NCBI GenBank assembly: GCA_045637505.1
Contig: JAZTZO010000016.1
Location: forward strand, 62,001 to 126,000
Source: RGIG4079 sp045637505
GTDB lineage: Bacteria > Bacteroidota > Bacteroidia > Bacteroidales > Muribaculaceae
DNA: 64,000 nt
Direction: 5' to 3'
A program made the translations under genes and the position numbers. Positions 16,238 through 24,125 of this stretch are shown here, one piece after another (position 1 is the first letter of the stretch; the number at the start of each line of letters is the position of its first letter). The notes beneath the pieces were generated by a model. That model was given only the letters and a program-made list of their open reading frames with translations, searched no databases and had not been told where the DNA came from.

Positions 16238-17856
16238 CGTTTGAATTTTAATAATATTTTTTGTGCTTGTGATTTTAATTGCATCTGCTCAGCTTTTGTA
16301 CAGCCTATATAATAAACGCTTATAGCAACACTAATAACTGCAATTATAGAAGTAGAAATGAACTGAATTATTTCACTATTTATGTAATTATAACTAATAG
16401 CTGGTAATATTGCAGCAACTAAACCAACTATTATAACTCTTAAATAGACATTTTTTAAAAAATCACGAATAGAAAGTCCTGGTAAATCACCTCTCAACAT
16501 ATACAGCCTAACAAATGTAGCCATAACTGATGTCGCTAACTTTGCAACAAAAACCGCTTCAACAGGAGCTCCTAACTTTAACGCAACATATGCAATAGGC
16601 AATGTGAGTAACAAAACACCACCTACGATTATTTGATAATTACGAATAACTCCATTTGCTAATTTTGCTGTAATTAATGGGCGAGCCATTAGTTCATTAA
16701 ACATAAATAGAATTGTAATTAATACAAAATTTACAGTGTGTTCAGGAACTTGTCCTAACCATAAATTTAAGATGAATCGCGCGTTAAAAAAAACTGGAAG
16801 AGCGATAAATAACATTAGATATGGAGCAAATTTACACCCCATATAAAGCAATTTTAGTAGTTCATTAAATTTTTGTGCAGCATACAATTTCGTAATTTGG
16901 GGAGTAAATGCCATCGTAAAGTTCCCTACGAACCCTGAGATTACTCCAGTAAGAGTTGCAGCTATCCCTGCTGCAGCATTTACAACAGTAGTTTTTGTGA
17001 AAATGTTAATTAAAATATCGCTACCTTGCCCGCGCAAAATAGCAGCAGAACTTCCAACAAGTTCCCATCCTGCAAATCCAAACATTTGTTTGAATAGTGG
17101 CTTGTTTAATATTGGTCTATATGAACATTCCTCAAATCGACGTTTACAATACCACCCATATATAAGTCGAATTAAAACCGCTACACATACTCCCAATACA
17201 GCATATGTCTCAAGTTTGTCAAATGGGGAAATTAGCAACATATAAACAATAACTAGCTTCAGAACAACTTCTAGTATGCTTATGTATGCATATACATTCA
17301 TTCTTTCATGAGCTACAATACATGCATTATATGGTAGGCTAATAAGGTTTACTGCAAATGTAATTAAAGAACAATGGAATACCCAATGAGCGGCAACCAT
17401 TCGGCTTGGGTTAATTTGTAATTCGTTATTTAAAAACCATATACCAACAATCTCTGCGACTATAACTACAATTATTGCTAGAATTATTTGTATAGTAACT
17501 GAAGTAGAGAATATTTTCTTAAGTTTCTCAATATTTCCCGTCCCTAATTCAAAGGTTATAAAACGACCTATTGAGCCAGAAATTGATGCTGAAATAAGTG
17601 AAAACATTGCAACTACTCCTCCAACAACATTATTAATACCATAGTCTTCTACACCCAGCGTGTTTAGTACAACTCTAGATGTATATAATCCTACGGCCAT
17701 TGTAATCAACATGCGAAAGTATAGGTATATTGTATTCTTTGCAATTCGCTTGTTGGATGATATTGGCTCTGAGGTTGGAGTCGGGGTGTCAAGTTTTTTT
17801 GAATCCTGACTGTCCTGTTGCTCGTTTATTATATTTAATTCTTCGTTAGTTGCCAT
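16234..17856 (-). CDS. Wzx-type polysaccharide flippase (MOP superfamily)
   Basis: A 540-residue protein with about 14 membrane segments starting near residue 45, matching the oligosaccharidyl-lipid flippase family. The first membrane region has IAKNTIYLYFRMLITMAVGL and SRVVLNTLGVEDYGINNVVG, a common opening in Bacteroidales flippases. It should move the lipid-linked repeat unit across the inner membrane before polymerisation by the Wzy-like protein at 4999-6078. The first 38 residues form a polar, Gln/Ser/Thr/Pro-rich cytoplasmic tail (PTPTSEP) that is longer than in most relatives. It overlaps the FrhB-like gene by 4 bp. Confidence 0.93.
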   Translation of the reverse strand: MATNEELNIINEQQDSQDSKKLDTPTPTSEPISSNKRIAKNTIYLYFRMLITMAVGLYTSRVVLNTLGVEDYGINNVVGGVVAMFSLISASISGSIGRFITFELGTGNIEKLKKIFSTSVTIQIILAIIVVIVAEIVGIWFLNNELQINPSRMVAAHWVFHCSLITFAVNLISLPYNACIVAHERMNVYAYISILEVVLKLVIVYMLLISPFDKLETYAVLGVCVAVLIRLIYGWYCKRRFEECSYRPILNKPLFKQMFGFAGWELVGSSAAILRGQGSDILINIFTKTTVVNAAAGIAATLTGVISGFVGNFTMAFTPQITKLYAAQKFNELLKLLYMGCKFAPYLMLFIALPVFFNARFILNLWLGQVPEHTVNFVLITILFMFNELMARPLITAKLANGVIRNYQIIVGGVLLLTLPIAYVALKLGAPVEAVFVAKLATSVMATFVRLYMLRGDLPGLSIRDFLKNVYLRVIIVGLVAAILPAISYNYINSEIIQFISTSIIAVISVAISVYYIGCTKAEQMQLKSQAQKILLKFKR

Positions 17857-17882
17857 CTAATGATGGTTGTTTTTGATGTTGT

Positions 17883-18821
17883 CTATTTACTACTTTGCAA
17901 AGATGGGAACATTGGCATTATACGCCAATACATGTAGTCTTTAAAGTTTAAAGCACGCCATAATTGCAATTTATGTGAGTTTTTACGGAATTTTTTCAGC
18001 TCAGTTTTTCTTTCAATTTTATTAGTTGATTTGAGATGAGTATAAAATAGATGTAGATAGGTAGGGTAGTGGGCAGTTTTTAATTTTGAAGGCAATTTTA
18101 ACCCCCATTTCTGTTCTAATTGCTCAAGTACACTTGTCATTATCATTAAATGATTTAGACTATCTTGCGCATTTAAAGAATATTTTTGGTCCCACTTTCC
18201 CGAATTTACATGATATTGATAAATTACAACTGGTGTCAAGTATATATTTTTACAACTAGCTAAATAGTTATATATAAAGACCGTATCCTCTCCATACTTT
18301 AATGAAGTATTAAACTTCAATGAAATAGATTCGATATTTTTTTTCAAAAATAATTTACTACATATCGATGTTAAATATTTTCTATGAGAATTGTAAGTAA
18401 ACCAATCATATATATCAGATGATTTTTCTAACTTATTATTGTTGTCGGGATAATCAATATCAGGATTACTCCCAATAGTTTCTAATCCTGCAACTTCAAA
18501 ATCTGCATTGTAGGAGAATGTACATAAATAATTGGGATATATGGTATCATCGCTATCAACAAATGTGATGTATTCCCCACGAGATTTTTCTATTCCAACG
18601 TTGCGAGCCGAACTTGTGCCTCCGTTTTCTTTATGAATTACACTTATGCGTGAATCTTTTTGTGCATATTCTTCACAAATCTTGCCCGAATTGTCTATGC
18701 TACCATCATTAACAAGGATTAGTTCAAAATCCGAGTATGTTTGAGCCAAAATACTATCAATACATCTTGAAAGATGAGCCTCGGAATTGTAAATAGGAAC
18801 TATGATTGAAACTTTTGGCAT
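17883..18821 (-). CDS. Glycosyltransferase family 2 (GT-A)
   Basis: A 312-residue GT2 with MPKVSIIVPIYNSEAHLSRC, LILVNDGSIDNSG, IHKENGGTSSARNVGI and the DxD motif in TFVDSDDT. The C-terminal part (YGEDTVFIYNYLASCK, then an aromatic helical region) parallels the GT2 at 13085-14017. The strong likeness over the full length suggests the two arose by duplication and later changed donor or acceptor (inference). It follows the next GT2 after 12 bp and precedes the flippase gene by 26 bp. Confidence 0.92.
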   Translation of the reverse strand: MPKVSIIVPIYNSEAHLSRCIDSILAQTYSDFELILVNDGSIDNSGKICEEYAQKDSRISVIHKENGGTSSARNVGIEKSRGEYITFVDSDDTIYPNYLCTFSYNADFEVAGLETIGSNPDIDYPDNNNKLEKSSDIYDWFTYNSHRKYLTSICSKLFLKKNIESISLKFNTSLKYGEDTVFIYNYLASCKNIYLTPVVIYQYHVNSGKWDQKYSLNAQDSLNHLMIMTSVLEQLEQKWGLKLPSKLKTAHYPTYLHLFYTHLKSTNKIERKTELKKFRKNSHKLQLWRALNFKDYMYWRIMPMFPSLQSSK

Positions 18822-18833
18822 TTGAAGTGATTG

Positions 18834-19772
18834 CTATCCTATAATATTCAGGATTGATTTTTTAAAGACTCGTGAGAATGACTTCTTTTCTGCCATATAT
18901 AAAACTTCAGCTGATGACAATTGAAAAGATGACCAAAATGGTTGACTTAGTTCTGCTTGTAAATATTTAATAGCAACATCCTTTGACATAGATTTCGAAT
19001 TAATTAAATGTCGAATATGATATTTGAGTAATTCTATTAATTCGTTTTGCAATGCTCCAGTGTATTGTTGAAAACCATTATCTAATGCCCAATTATATTT
19101 GAGCTGGTAAACATCTTTATAACCTTGTAGTGATTCTAAATTGAATGTAGATGAAGTTCGACCTCCCCATGAATAGTTATAGTGAGCAGTAGGAACGTAT
19201 TCAATTTTAGGAGTTGCTGCATATATTGGCAAATTGAAAATCCTGTCTTCACCCCAAAATCCATTATATGGAATCGATGTTGCTGATTTTATTAATTTAC
19301 TCTTATATAATTTGCCACAACATTGCACAGGGAAAAGATGTTCATTATATAGACATGCGTTTAATGCTTGAGCGGCGTCGTAGTTTGAGCGAAATATGAC
19401 AGGGATGCCCCATTTAGTTAATCGTCGAATAATCTTCATTTGAACTATATCTGCATCTGACTTTTTTTGTGACATTATACATTTATTTATTGCATCTTTG
19501 CTTATATAGTCATCAGCATCAATAAAAGTTATATAGTTGCCCCTTGCATGTTTTATTCCTTCTTGCCTTGCATTTGGTAAACCATAGTTCTTGTCAGTAG
19601 TAATAACTTTAATGTCAGGTAGAAACTCGTTGCAAATATTCGGGGAGTTATCAGTGCTACAATCATCAACTACGATGATTTCAATATCTTTATACGTTTG
19701 TTCTAATGCAGAAAGAATAGTGCGCTTAATAGTGTTCTCTTTGTTGTATAAAGTGATAATTATTGAAACCAT
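18834..19772 (-). CDS. Glycosyltransferase family 2 (GT-A)
   Basis: A 312-residue GT2 with MVSIIITLYNKENTIKRTIL, VVDDCSTDNSPNICN, NYGLPNARQEGI and the DxD motif in TFIDADDY. The second half has YNGFWGEDRIFNLPIYAAT, the acceptor-side ED motif. It is predicted to be an inverting transferase of the repeat-unit pathway on the cytoplasmic face. It differs in its C-terminal half from the two paralogous GT2s in this locus, so it probably has another acceptor. It lies 4 bp downstream of the acyltransferase gene. Confidence 0.92.
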   Translation of the reverse strand: MVSIIITLYNKENTIKRTILSALEQTYKDIEIIVVDDCSTDNSPNICNEFLPDIKVITTDKNYGLPNARQEGIKHARGNYITFIDADDYISKDAINKCIMSQKKSDADIVQMKIIRRLTKWGIPVIFRSNYDAAQALNACLYNEHLFPVQCCGKLYKSKLIKSATSIPYNGFWGEDRIFNLPIYAATPKIEYVPTAHYNYSWGGRTSSTFNLESLQGYKDVYQLKYNWALDNGFQQYTGALQNELIELLKYHIRHLINSKSMSKDVAIKYLQAELSQPFWSSFQLSSAEVLYMAEKKSFSRVFKKSILNIIG

Positions 19773-19776
19773 AAAA

Positions 19777-20826
19777 CTAAACTTTCCCTAGTAATATTAG
19801 TGAAAGATATTTGCTTTTTGAAATGATGTGACTAACCATTAAGGTTATCGCAATTATGATAATCGATGTAATAAATGACACTACTAACAACGGCACAAAC
19901 CCTAATCCCATTTCAATCATAGGTTGGCGAAGCCATGTCATTGGGAACAAGAAAAAGTAATGTAATAAGTAGATAGCAAGACTTTCTTTGCCGACTAATT
20001 GCAATTTTTGTATAAACCAAGAAGGCTTTTCTTGTGCAAACTCAGTTTTGGCCCAAGGCTTTATAACATTAAATATAATTACAATCAAACAAATTTGATA
20101 TATAATCGTGATAATAAATTTAAATTGCTTAAGAATCAATGGGAATTCCCAAAAATAGCATATATAGTATAATGTTATACTTCCGATTAAAATTGATAAA
20201 GTAAATATGATGTTATTAGAAATAATTTCATCAAATTTATTCTTGTATTTGTGGCTCAGTGCCCCAAGCATAAAAATTGGCATAAATTTAACGACTAACT
20301 CAAGACTTAAATAATTAACTATATTGCTTTTTGAAATAATGCTAATAATCACAAGTGCTATATATGTGGTAAGAATGAGTAAAATACATATTATCTTGTT
20401 GTTTATTTTATTTAATATTGCTACTAATACGCAGTATATTAGTATTAATTCAAATAAACATAATGTAAACCAATATCCATTTTTCCAAACATCTAAATAC
20501 AAACCGCTCAAAGAAGAAGATAACGGACTTTCAAGACCACTATGAGGAAAATATAGAGTCCATAATGCGCTAACGCATAAAAATGGCAATATTAATTGTT
20601 TGAAACGAGATGATATATTTGGTAATATAATTTTATTTTCAGTCGTCTTAAATGTGAAGTATCCACTGATAAAGAAAAATAAAGGCATATGCGTCTTATC
20701 AATGAGTTTAAACAAAAAAGCTTTATCGATGTCATGAATGCCCATTATCAGTACATGGCCCATTACTACAAGTAATATTGCGATACCCTTTATAACATCA
20801 AAATGGTGTAATCTTTGTTTACTCAT
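19777..20826 (-). CDS. Acyltransferase family 3 membrane protein
   Basis: About 349 residues with roughly ten membrane spans, PF01757 type. The N-terminus RLHHFDVIKGIAILLVVMGHV carries the conserved histidine in span 1, followed by MPLFFFISGYFTFK. There is no SGNH domain. It is predicted to O-acylate a sugar of the polymer or its precursor in the inner membrane. I chose the ATG at 20826, which overlaps the end of the UpxY gene by 8 bp; a TTG three bases further out is possible. It is the first structural gene of the operon and one of three acyltransferases in it (with 9535-10530 and the fragment at 1-226). Confidence 0.9.
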   Translation of the reverse strand: MSKQRLHHFDVIKGIAILLVVMGHVLIMGIHDIDKAFLFKLIDKTHMPLFFFISGYFTFKTTENKIILPNISSRFKQLILPFLCVSALWTLYFPHSGLESPLSSSLSGLYLDVWKNGYWFTLCLFELILIYCVLVAILNKINNKIICILLILTTYIALVIISIISKSNIVNYLSLELVVKFMPIFMLGALSHKYKNKFDEIISNNIIFTLSILIGSITLYYICYFWEFPLILKQFKFIITIIYQICLIVIIFNVIKPWAKTEFAQEKPSWFIQKLQLVGKESLAIYLLHYFFLFPMTWLRQPMIEMGLGFVPLLVVSFITSIIIIAITLMVSHIISKSKYLSLILLGKV

Positions 20827-21337
20827 CAATCTTTTTCACCAGTGACGGGTGGATAAATGCAGTTGCAACAGCAGCTATCCCGTTAATACATACAACTACT
20901 CGTCGATCTCCTTTAATTCTCATAAAATAACCTTCGGCACCTTCAAATACACCACCTATTATTTTAACTTTATCTCCCTTTTTGAAATTTGATACATCGG
21001 GATCTAAATAAACGATTTGTTCTGTCGGATTGCCTGCAACCGCAATGAAGTTTTGCATTTGTTGCTCTGGGATAACAATGGGTTCTCTCGTTTCGCGATT
21101 CATTATATATCTTATGGGTAGAGCAGTTGTTGCTTTATAACTTTTCAAGTCCTCAGGCGTAATATATACAAAAATTAAGTTATGTATAGCAGGGACTAAT
21201 TCTTTGATTTTTTTTTCACCGCGGATGATTATCCTATATTTCATTGGAAGGAAGTTCTCAATATGAATTGAGTCTAACTCTCGCTTCACCATCATTTCGC
21301 GGTTATATGTAACCCTAATAGCAAACCACTTTTTCAT
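20819..21337 (-). CDS. UpxY-type transcription antiterminator (NusG paralogue)
   Basis: About 172 residues. An N-terminal NGN domain (KKWFAIRVTYNREMMVKREL, FLPMKYRI, HNLIFVYITPEDL, IRYIMNRETREPIVIP) is followed by a KOW domain (FKKGDKVKIIGGVFEGAEGY). In Bacteroides such proteins are encoded first in each capsule operon and let RNA polymerase read through the leader of their own operon (established for UpxY). I chose the ATG at 21337; a TTG at 21346 would add three residues. No UpxZ-like gene follows, so any cross-operon repression must be supplied elsewhere. It is separated from the divergent TonB receptor gene by 294 bp. Confidence 0.93.
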   Translation of the reverse strand: MKKWFAIRVTYNREMMVKRELDSIHIENFLPMKYRIIIRGEKKIKELVPAIHNLIFVYITPEDLKSYKATTALPIRYIMNRETREPIVIPEQQMQNFIAVAGNPTEQIVYLDPDVSNFKKGDKVKIIGGVFEGAEGYFMRIKGDRRVVVCINGIAAVATAFIHPSLVKKIDE

Positions 21338-21631
21338 TATGGGCAATTCTTGGGGACACCATAGATATAATATCCATGGATAACCAACAAAATATTTTTA
21401 TCCCCATCCGGGTGATATCTGATTCAATTCGCATATGTCATTTGTATAGCAACACGTATTGTATCAAGTACAAATTTAAGGATAATTTCTAATTTTTCGC
21501 AATATTCCTTGATTTTTTTTGGAAATTTGTTGATAAGTATGTGTTGATGCGGTAAAAATGGCTAAATTATTTCTAGTTATTCATACTGAAATTAATTTTT
21601 CATCGTTTACTTTAATAGTAAGTTTTTAGAT
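21338..21631. promoter_or_regulatory. Divergent intergenic region and leader of the polysaccharide operon
   Basis: This 294-bp region holds no gene. Towards the left it carries the putative operon promoter (21471-21502) and a leader of about 130 nt before the UpxY start. The leader contains a perfect 12-bp palindrome, TATCCATGGATA, at 21371-21382. UpxY-family proteins act on such leaders, so these elements are candidates for the recognition or pausing site (inference). I looked for long inverted repeats around the promoter, as in the invertible capsule promoters of Bacteroides, and found none. No clear promoter box was seen for the rightward TonB receptor gene; TACTTTAA near 21608 is a weak candidate. 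Confidence 0.5.
21471..21502 (-). promoter_or_regulatory. Putative promoter of the polysaccharide operon
   Basis: On the minus strand a TAAATTTG -7 box (21478-21471) matches the Bacteroidales consensus TAnnTTTG, and a TTG lies 21 bp upstream (21502-21500). Transcription would begin near 21464. Confidence 0.45.
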
Positions 21632-24049
21632 ATGCAGTTTATAAAGTATATATTTATTGTTCTTTCTCTTTCGGTTTGTTTGGCCTCTCAGGCTAGAGTT
21701 ACAATTCATGGAAAGATTTTAGATGAAGAAAGTCAACCTCTTGAGTTCGTGACAATACGCATCGATGGCACAGCAATAGGTGTAACATCTGATTTAAATG
21801 GCGATTATTCAATTTCAACAACTGAACAAGATACCTTGAAAGTTGTTTATAGTTGTATCGGATACAAAGAGGTTACAAAGAAACTTGTTAATCCCCAAGG
21901 TGATATTACTCTAAATCTTAAAATGAGTGTAAATTCTCAAGTATTACAAGAGGTGAGTGTTACTGAATATCGCAAACAGATGGGCGCTATGCAAAAAATT
22001 GATAGTGAGACATTCAAACTTTCTCCCGATGTGTCGGGTGGAAGTGTAGAAGCTATGCTTACAACTATGGCTGGCGTTAATTCTACCAATGAAATGTCTT
22101 CGCAATATTCAGTACGGGGTGGAACATTTGATGAAAATAGTGTATATATTAATGGAATAGAAATATACCGTCCACAATTAATTAGTTCTGGCCAACAAGA
22201 AGGCTTGAGTATAATTAACCCTGATTTGGTTGATAATATTTCATTTTCTACTGGCGGCTTTCCTGCTGAATATGGTGATAAAATGTCTTCGGTATTAGAT
22301 ATTACATACAAGGAACCTCAAGCTTTCGAAGGCGCTGTTTCGTTGAGTTTAATGGGTGGAAGCGTGTCAATAGGGCAAAGTTCTAAAAAATTCTCTCAAA
22401 TTCATGGCTTTAGATACAAGAGCAATTCTTCGTTATTGAGTTCAATGGAAACAAATGGTGAGTACGATCCTAAATATTTTGATTATCAAACAAATTTAAA
22501 CCTAAAGTTAAACTCAAAATTTAAACTTTCATTTTTGGGAAATATTGCAATCAATAATTATAGTTTTAAACCTATTAATCGCACAACAAATTTCGGCACA
22601 TCTACCGATGCAAAACAATTTAAAGTGTATTTTGATGGTCAAGAAAAAGATAAATTCGAGACTTATTTTGGCGCATTATCTCTAAATTATACTCTATCTA
22701 AATCAATCGGCTTTTCATTAGTAGCATCAGGTTATATGACCAATGAGTTGGTTTCGTATGATATATCTGGCGAATATTGGTTGGATCAAGCTGGAACTAC
22801 CGGTGGTTCTAATTCAGGTAATGCAATTGGTGGCGAATTAGGTGTTGGCCGGTATCATGAACATTCTCGTAATAGATTAAAAGCTTCGGTTTTTTCGGTC
22901 GCTTTACGTGGACATATTGGTATTAATAAGCATAATATTAATTATGGATTATCATTTAATAGAGAAAATATTTTTGATAGAACAAGAGAGTGGGAATTGC
23001 GCGATTCAGCCGGATACTCATTGCCTGTAAATGGCACATCGGTTAATATGGTGTATAATTTAACTTCTAATCACGATATTGCGACAACACGCCTCTCTTT
23101 CTTTGCACAAGATTCATATAGATTACCTATATCAATAGGTTATTTTACATTTAATGGCGGCGTTAGATTATCGTATTGGGATTTTAATAAAGAATTTTTA
23201 ATTAGTCCTCGTGTTAATGTTGCATATGTTCCCAAACGAAATGAACATTGGGCGTTTAGATTTGCATCAGGGCTTTACTATCAATCTCCGTTCTATAAAG
23301 AGTACAGACAACCCATTCAAGATGATAAGGGAAACTATACAATTAAACTTAATGATGAAATTTTGTCTCAACGCAGCATCCAATTTATATTAGGAAGTGA
23401 TTATACTTTCAGAGCCTTTAATAGACCATTTAAGTTTTCGGCTGAAGCATATTATAAATTACTTGGAAATTTAATCCCATATGAGGTTGATAACTTGAAA
23501 ATTACATATAGCGGTGTGAATAGTTCTAAAGGCTTTACTGCTGGCATTGATTGTAAATTATTTGGACAATTTGTTCCTGGAACAGATTCTTGGGTTAGTT
23601 TTTCATTAATGAAAACTCAAGAAGAACTTAATGGAGTCAAAGTTCCTCGTCCAACAGACCAGCGTTATAGTTTTGCATTGTTTTTTACTGACTATTTTCC
23701 AAAATTCCCCAAATTAAAATTTAGTTTACGAGGTATATTCTCGGATGGCTTACCAACTACAGCTCCTCGAAGTACCCGTGATCAAGGATATTTTAGAGCA
23801 CCTGCATACAAACGCGTTGATGTTGGGTTGTCTTATGCATTATTATCTCCACTTAAAGAAGGCGAAAATCGATATGGTTTTTTGAAAAACTTTAAGAGCA
23901 TTTGGTTAGGCATTGATGTTTTTAATTTATTAGATATATCAAATGTCAGCAGTTATTATTGGGTAACTGATGTAAATAATTTACAGTATGCTGTTCCTAA
24001 TTATCTCACTCGCCGTCAGTTTAATGTGAGATTATCGGTAGATTTTTGA
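21632..24049 (+). CDS. TonB-dependent receptor with carboxypeptidase-like regulatory domain
   Basis: An 805-residue outer-membrane protein. A signal peptide (about 1-21, ending ASQA) is followed by a CarboxypepD_reg-like domain (about 23-105; VTIHGKILDEESQPLEFV) as in Bacteroidetes receptors, a plug domain (about 115-230, with SSQYSVRGGTFDENSVYING and GFPAEYGDKMSSVLDI), and a 22-strand type barrel ending in aromatic-rich RLSVDF. It would import a ligand using TonB energy. No SusD-like gene is adjacent, so it does not belong to a normal Sus locus, and the ligand cannot be assigned. It is a single gene ended by the hairpin at 24063-24112. Confidence 0.93.
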   Translation: MQFIKYIFIVLSLSVCLASQARVTIHGKILDEESQPLEFVTIRIDGTAIGVTSDLNGDYSISTTEQDTLKVVYSCIGYKEVTKKLVNPQGDITLNLKMSVNSQVLQEVSVTEYRKQMGAMQKIDSETFKLSPDVSGGSVEAMLTTMAGVNSTNEMSSQYSVRGGTFDENSVYINGIEIYRPQLISSGQQEGLSIINPDLVDNISFSTGGFPAEYGDKMSSVLDITYKEPQAFEGAVSLSLMGGSVSIGQSSKKFSQIHGFRYKSNSSLLSSMETNGEYDPKYFDYQTNLNLKLNSKFKLSFLGNIAINNYSFKPINRTTNFGTSTDAKQFKVYFDGQEKDKFETYFGALSLNYTLSKSIGFSLVASGYMTNELVSYDISGEYWLDQAGTTGGSNSGNAIGGELGVGRYHEHSRNRLKASVFSVALRGHIGINKHNINYGLSFNRENIFDRTREWELRDSAGYSLPVNGTSVNMVYNLTSNHDIATTRLSFFAQDSYRLPISIGYFTFNGGVRLSYWDFNKEFLISPRVNVAYVPKRNEHWAFRFASGLYYQSPFYKEYRQPIQDDKGNYTIKLNDEILSQRSIQFILGSDYTFRAFNRPFKFSAEAYYKLLGNLIPYEVDNLKITYSGVNSSKGFTAGIDCKLFGQFVPGTDSWVSFSLMKTQEELNGVKVPRPTDQRYSFALFFTDYFPKFPKLKFSLRGIFSDGLPTTAPRSTRDQGYFRAPAYKRVDVGLSYALLSPLKEGENRYGFLKNFKSIWLGIDVFNLLDISNVSSYYWVTDVNNLQYAVPNYLTRRQFNVRLSVDF

Positions 24050-24062
24050 CGCATATTATGTT

Positions 24063-24112
24063 AATAAAAATATTAGGCGTAACAAGCATATGTTACGCCT
24101 AATATTTTTATT
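24063..24112. terminator. Bidirectional intrinsic terminator between the TonB receptor gene and valS
   Basis: A perfect inverted repeat with 22-bp arms (24063-24084 and 24091-24112) and a 6-nt loop AGCATA. The GC-rich core is AGGCGTAACA, and the arms end in A and T runs, so a T tract follows the stem on both strands. It sits between two convergent genes. Confidence 0.9.
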
Positions 24113-24125
24113 TGAATAGGACAAC

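Noticed and set aside
21338..21631. Invertible (phase-variable) capsule promoter
   Set aside because: I looked for long inverted repeats on either side of the putative promoter and found only the 12-bp palindrome in the leader. No invertase gene is close.
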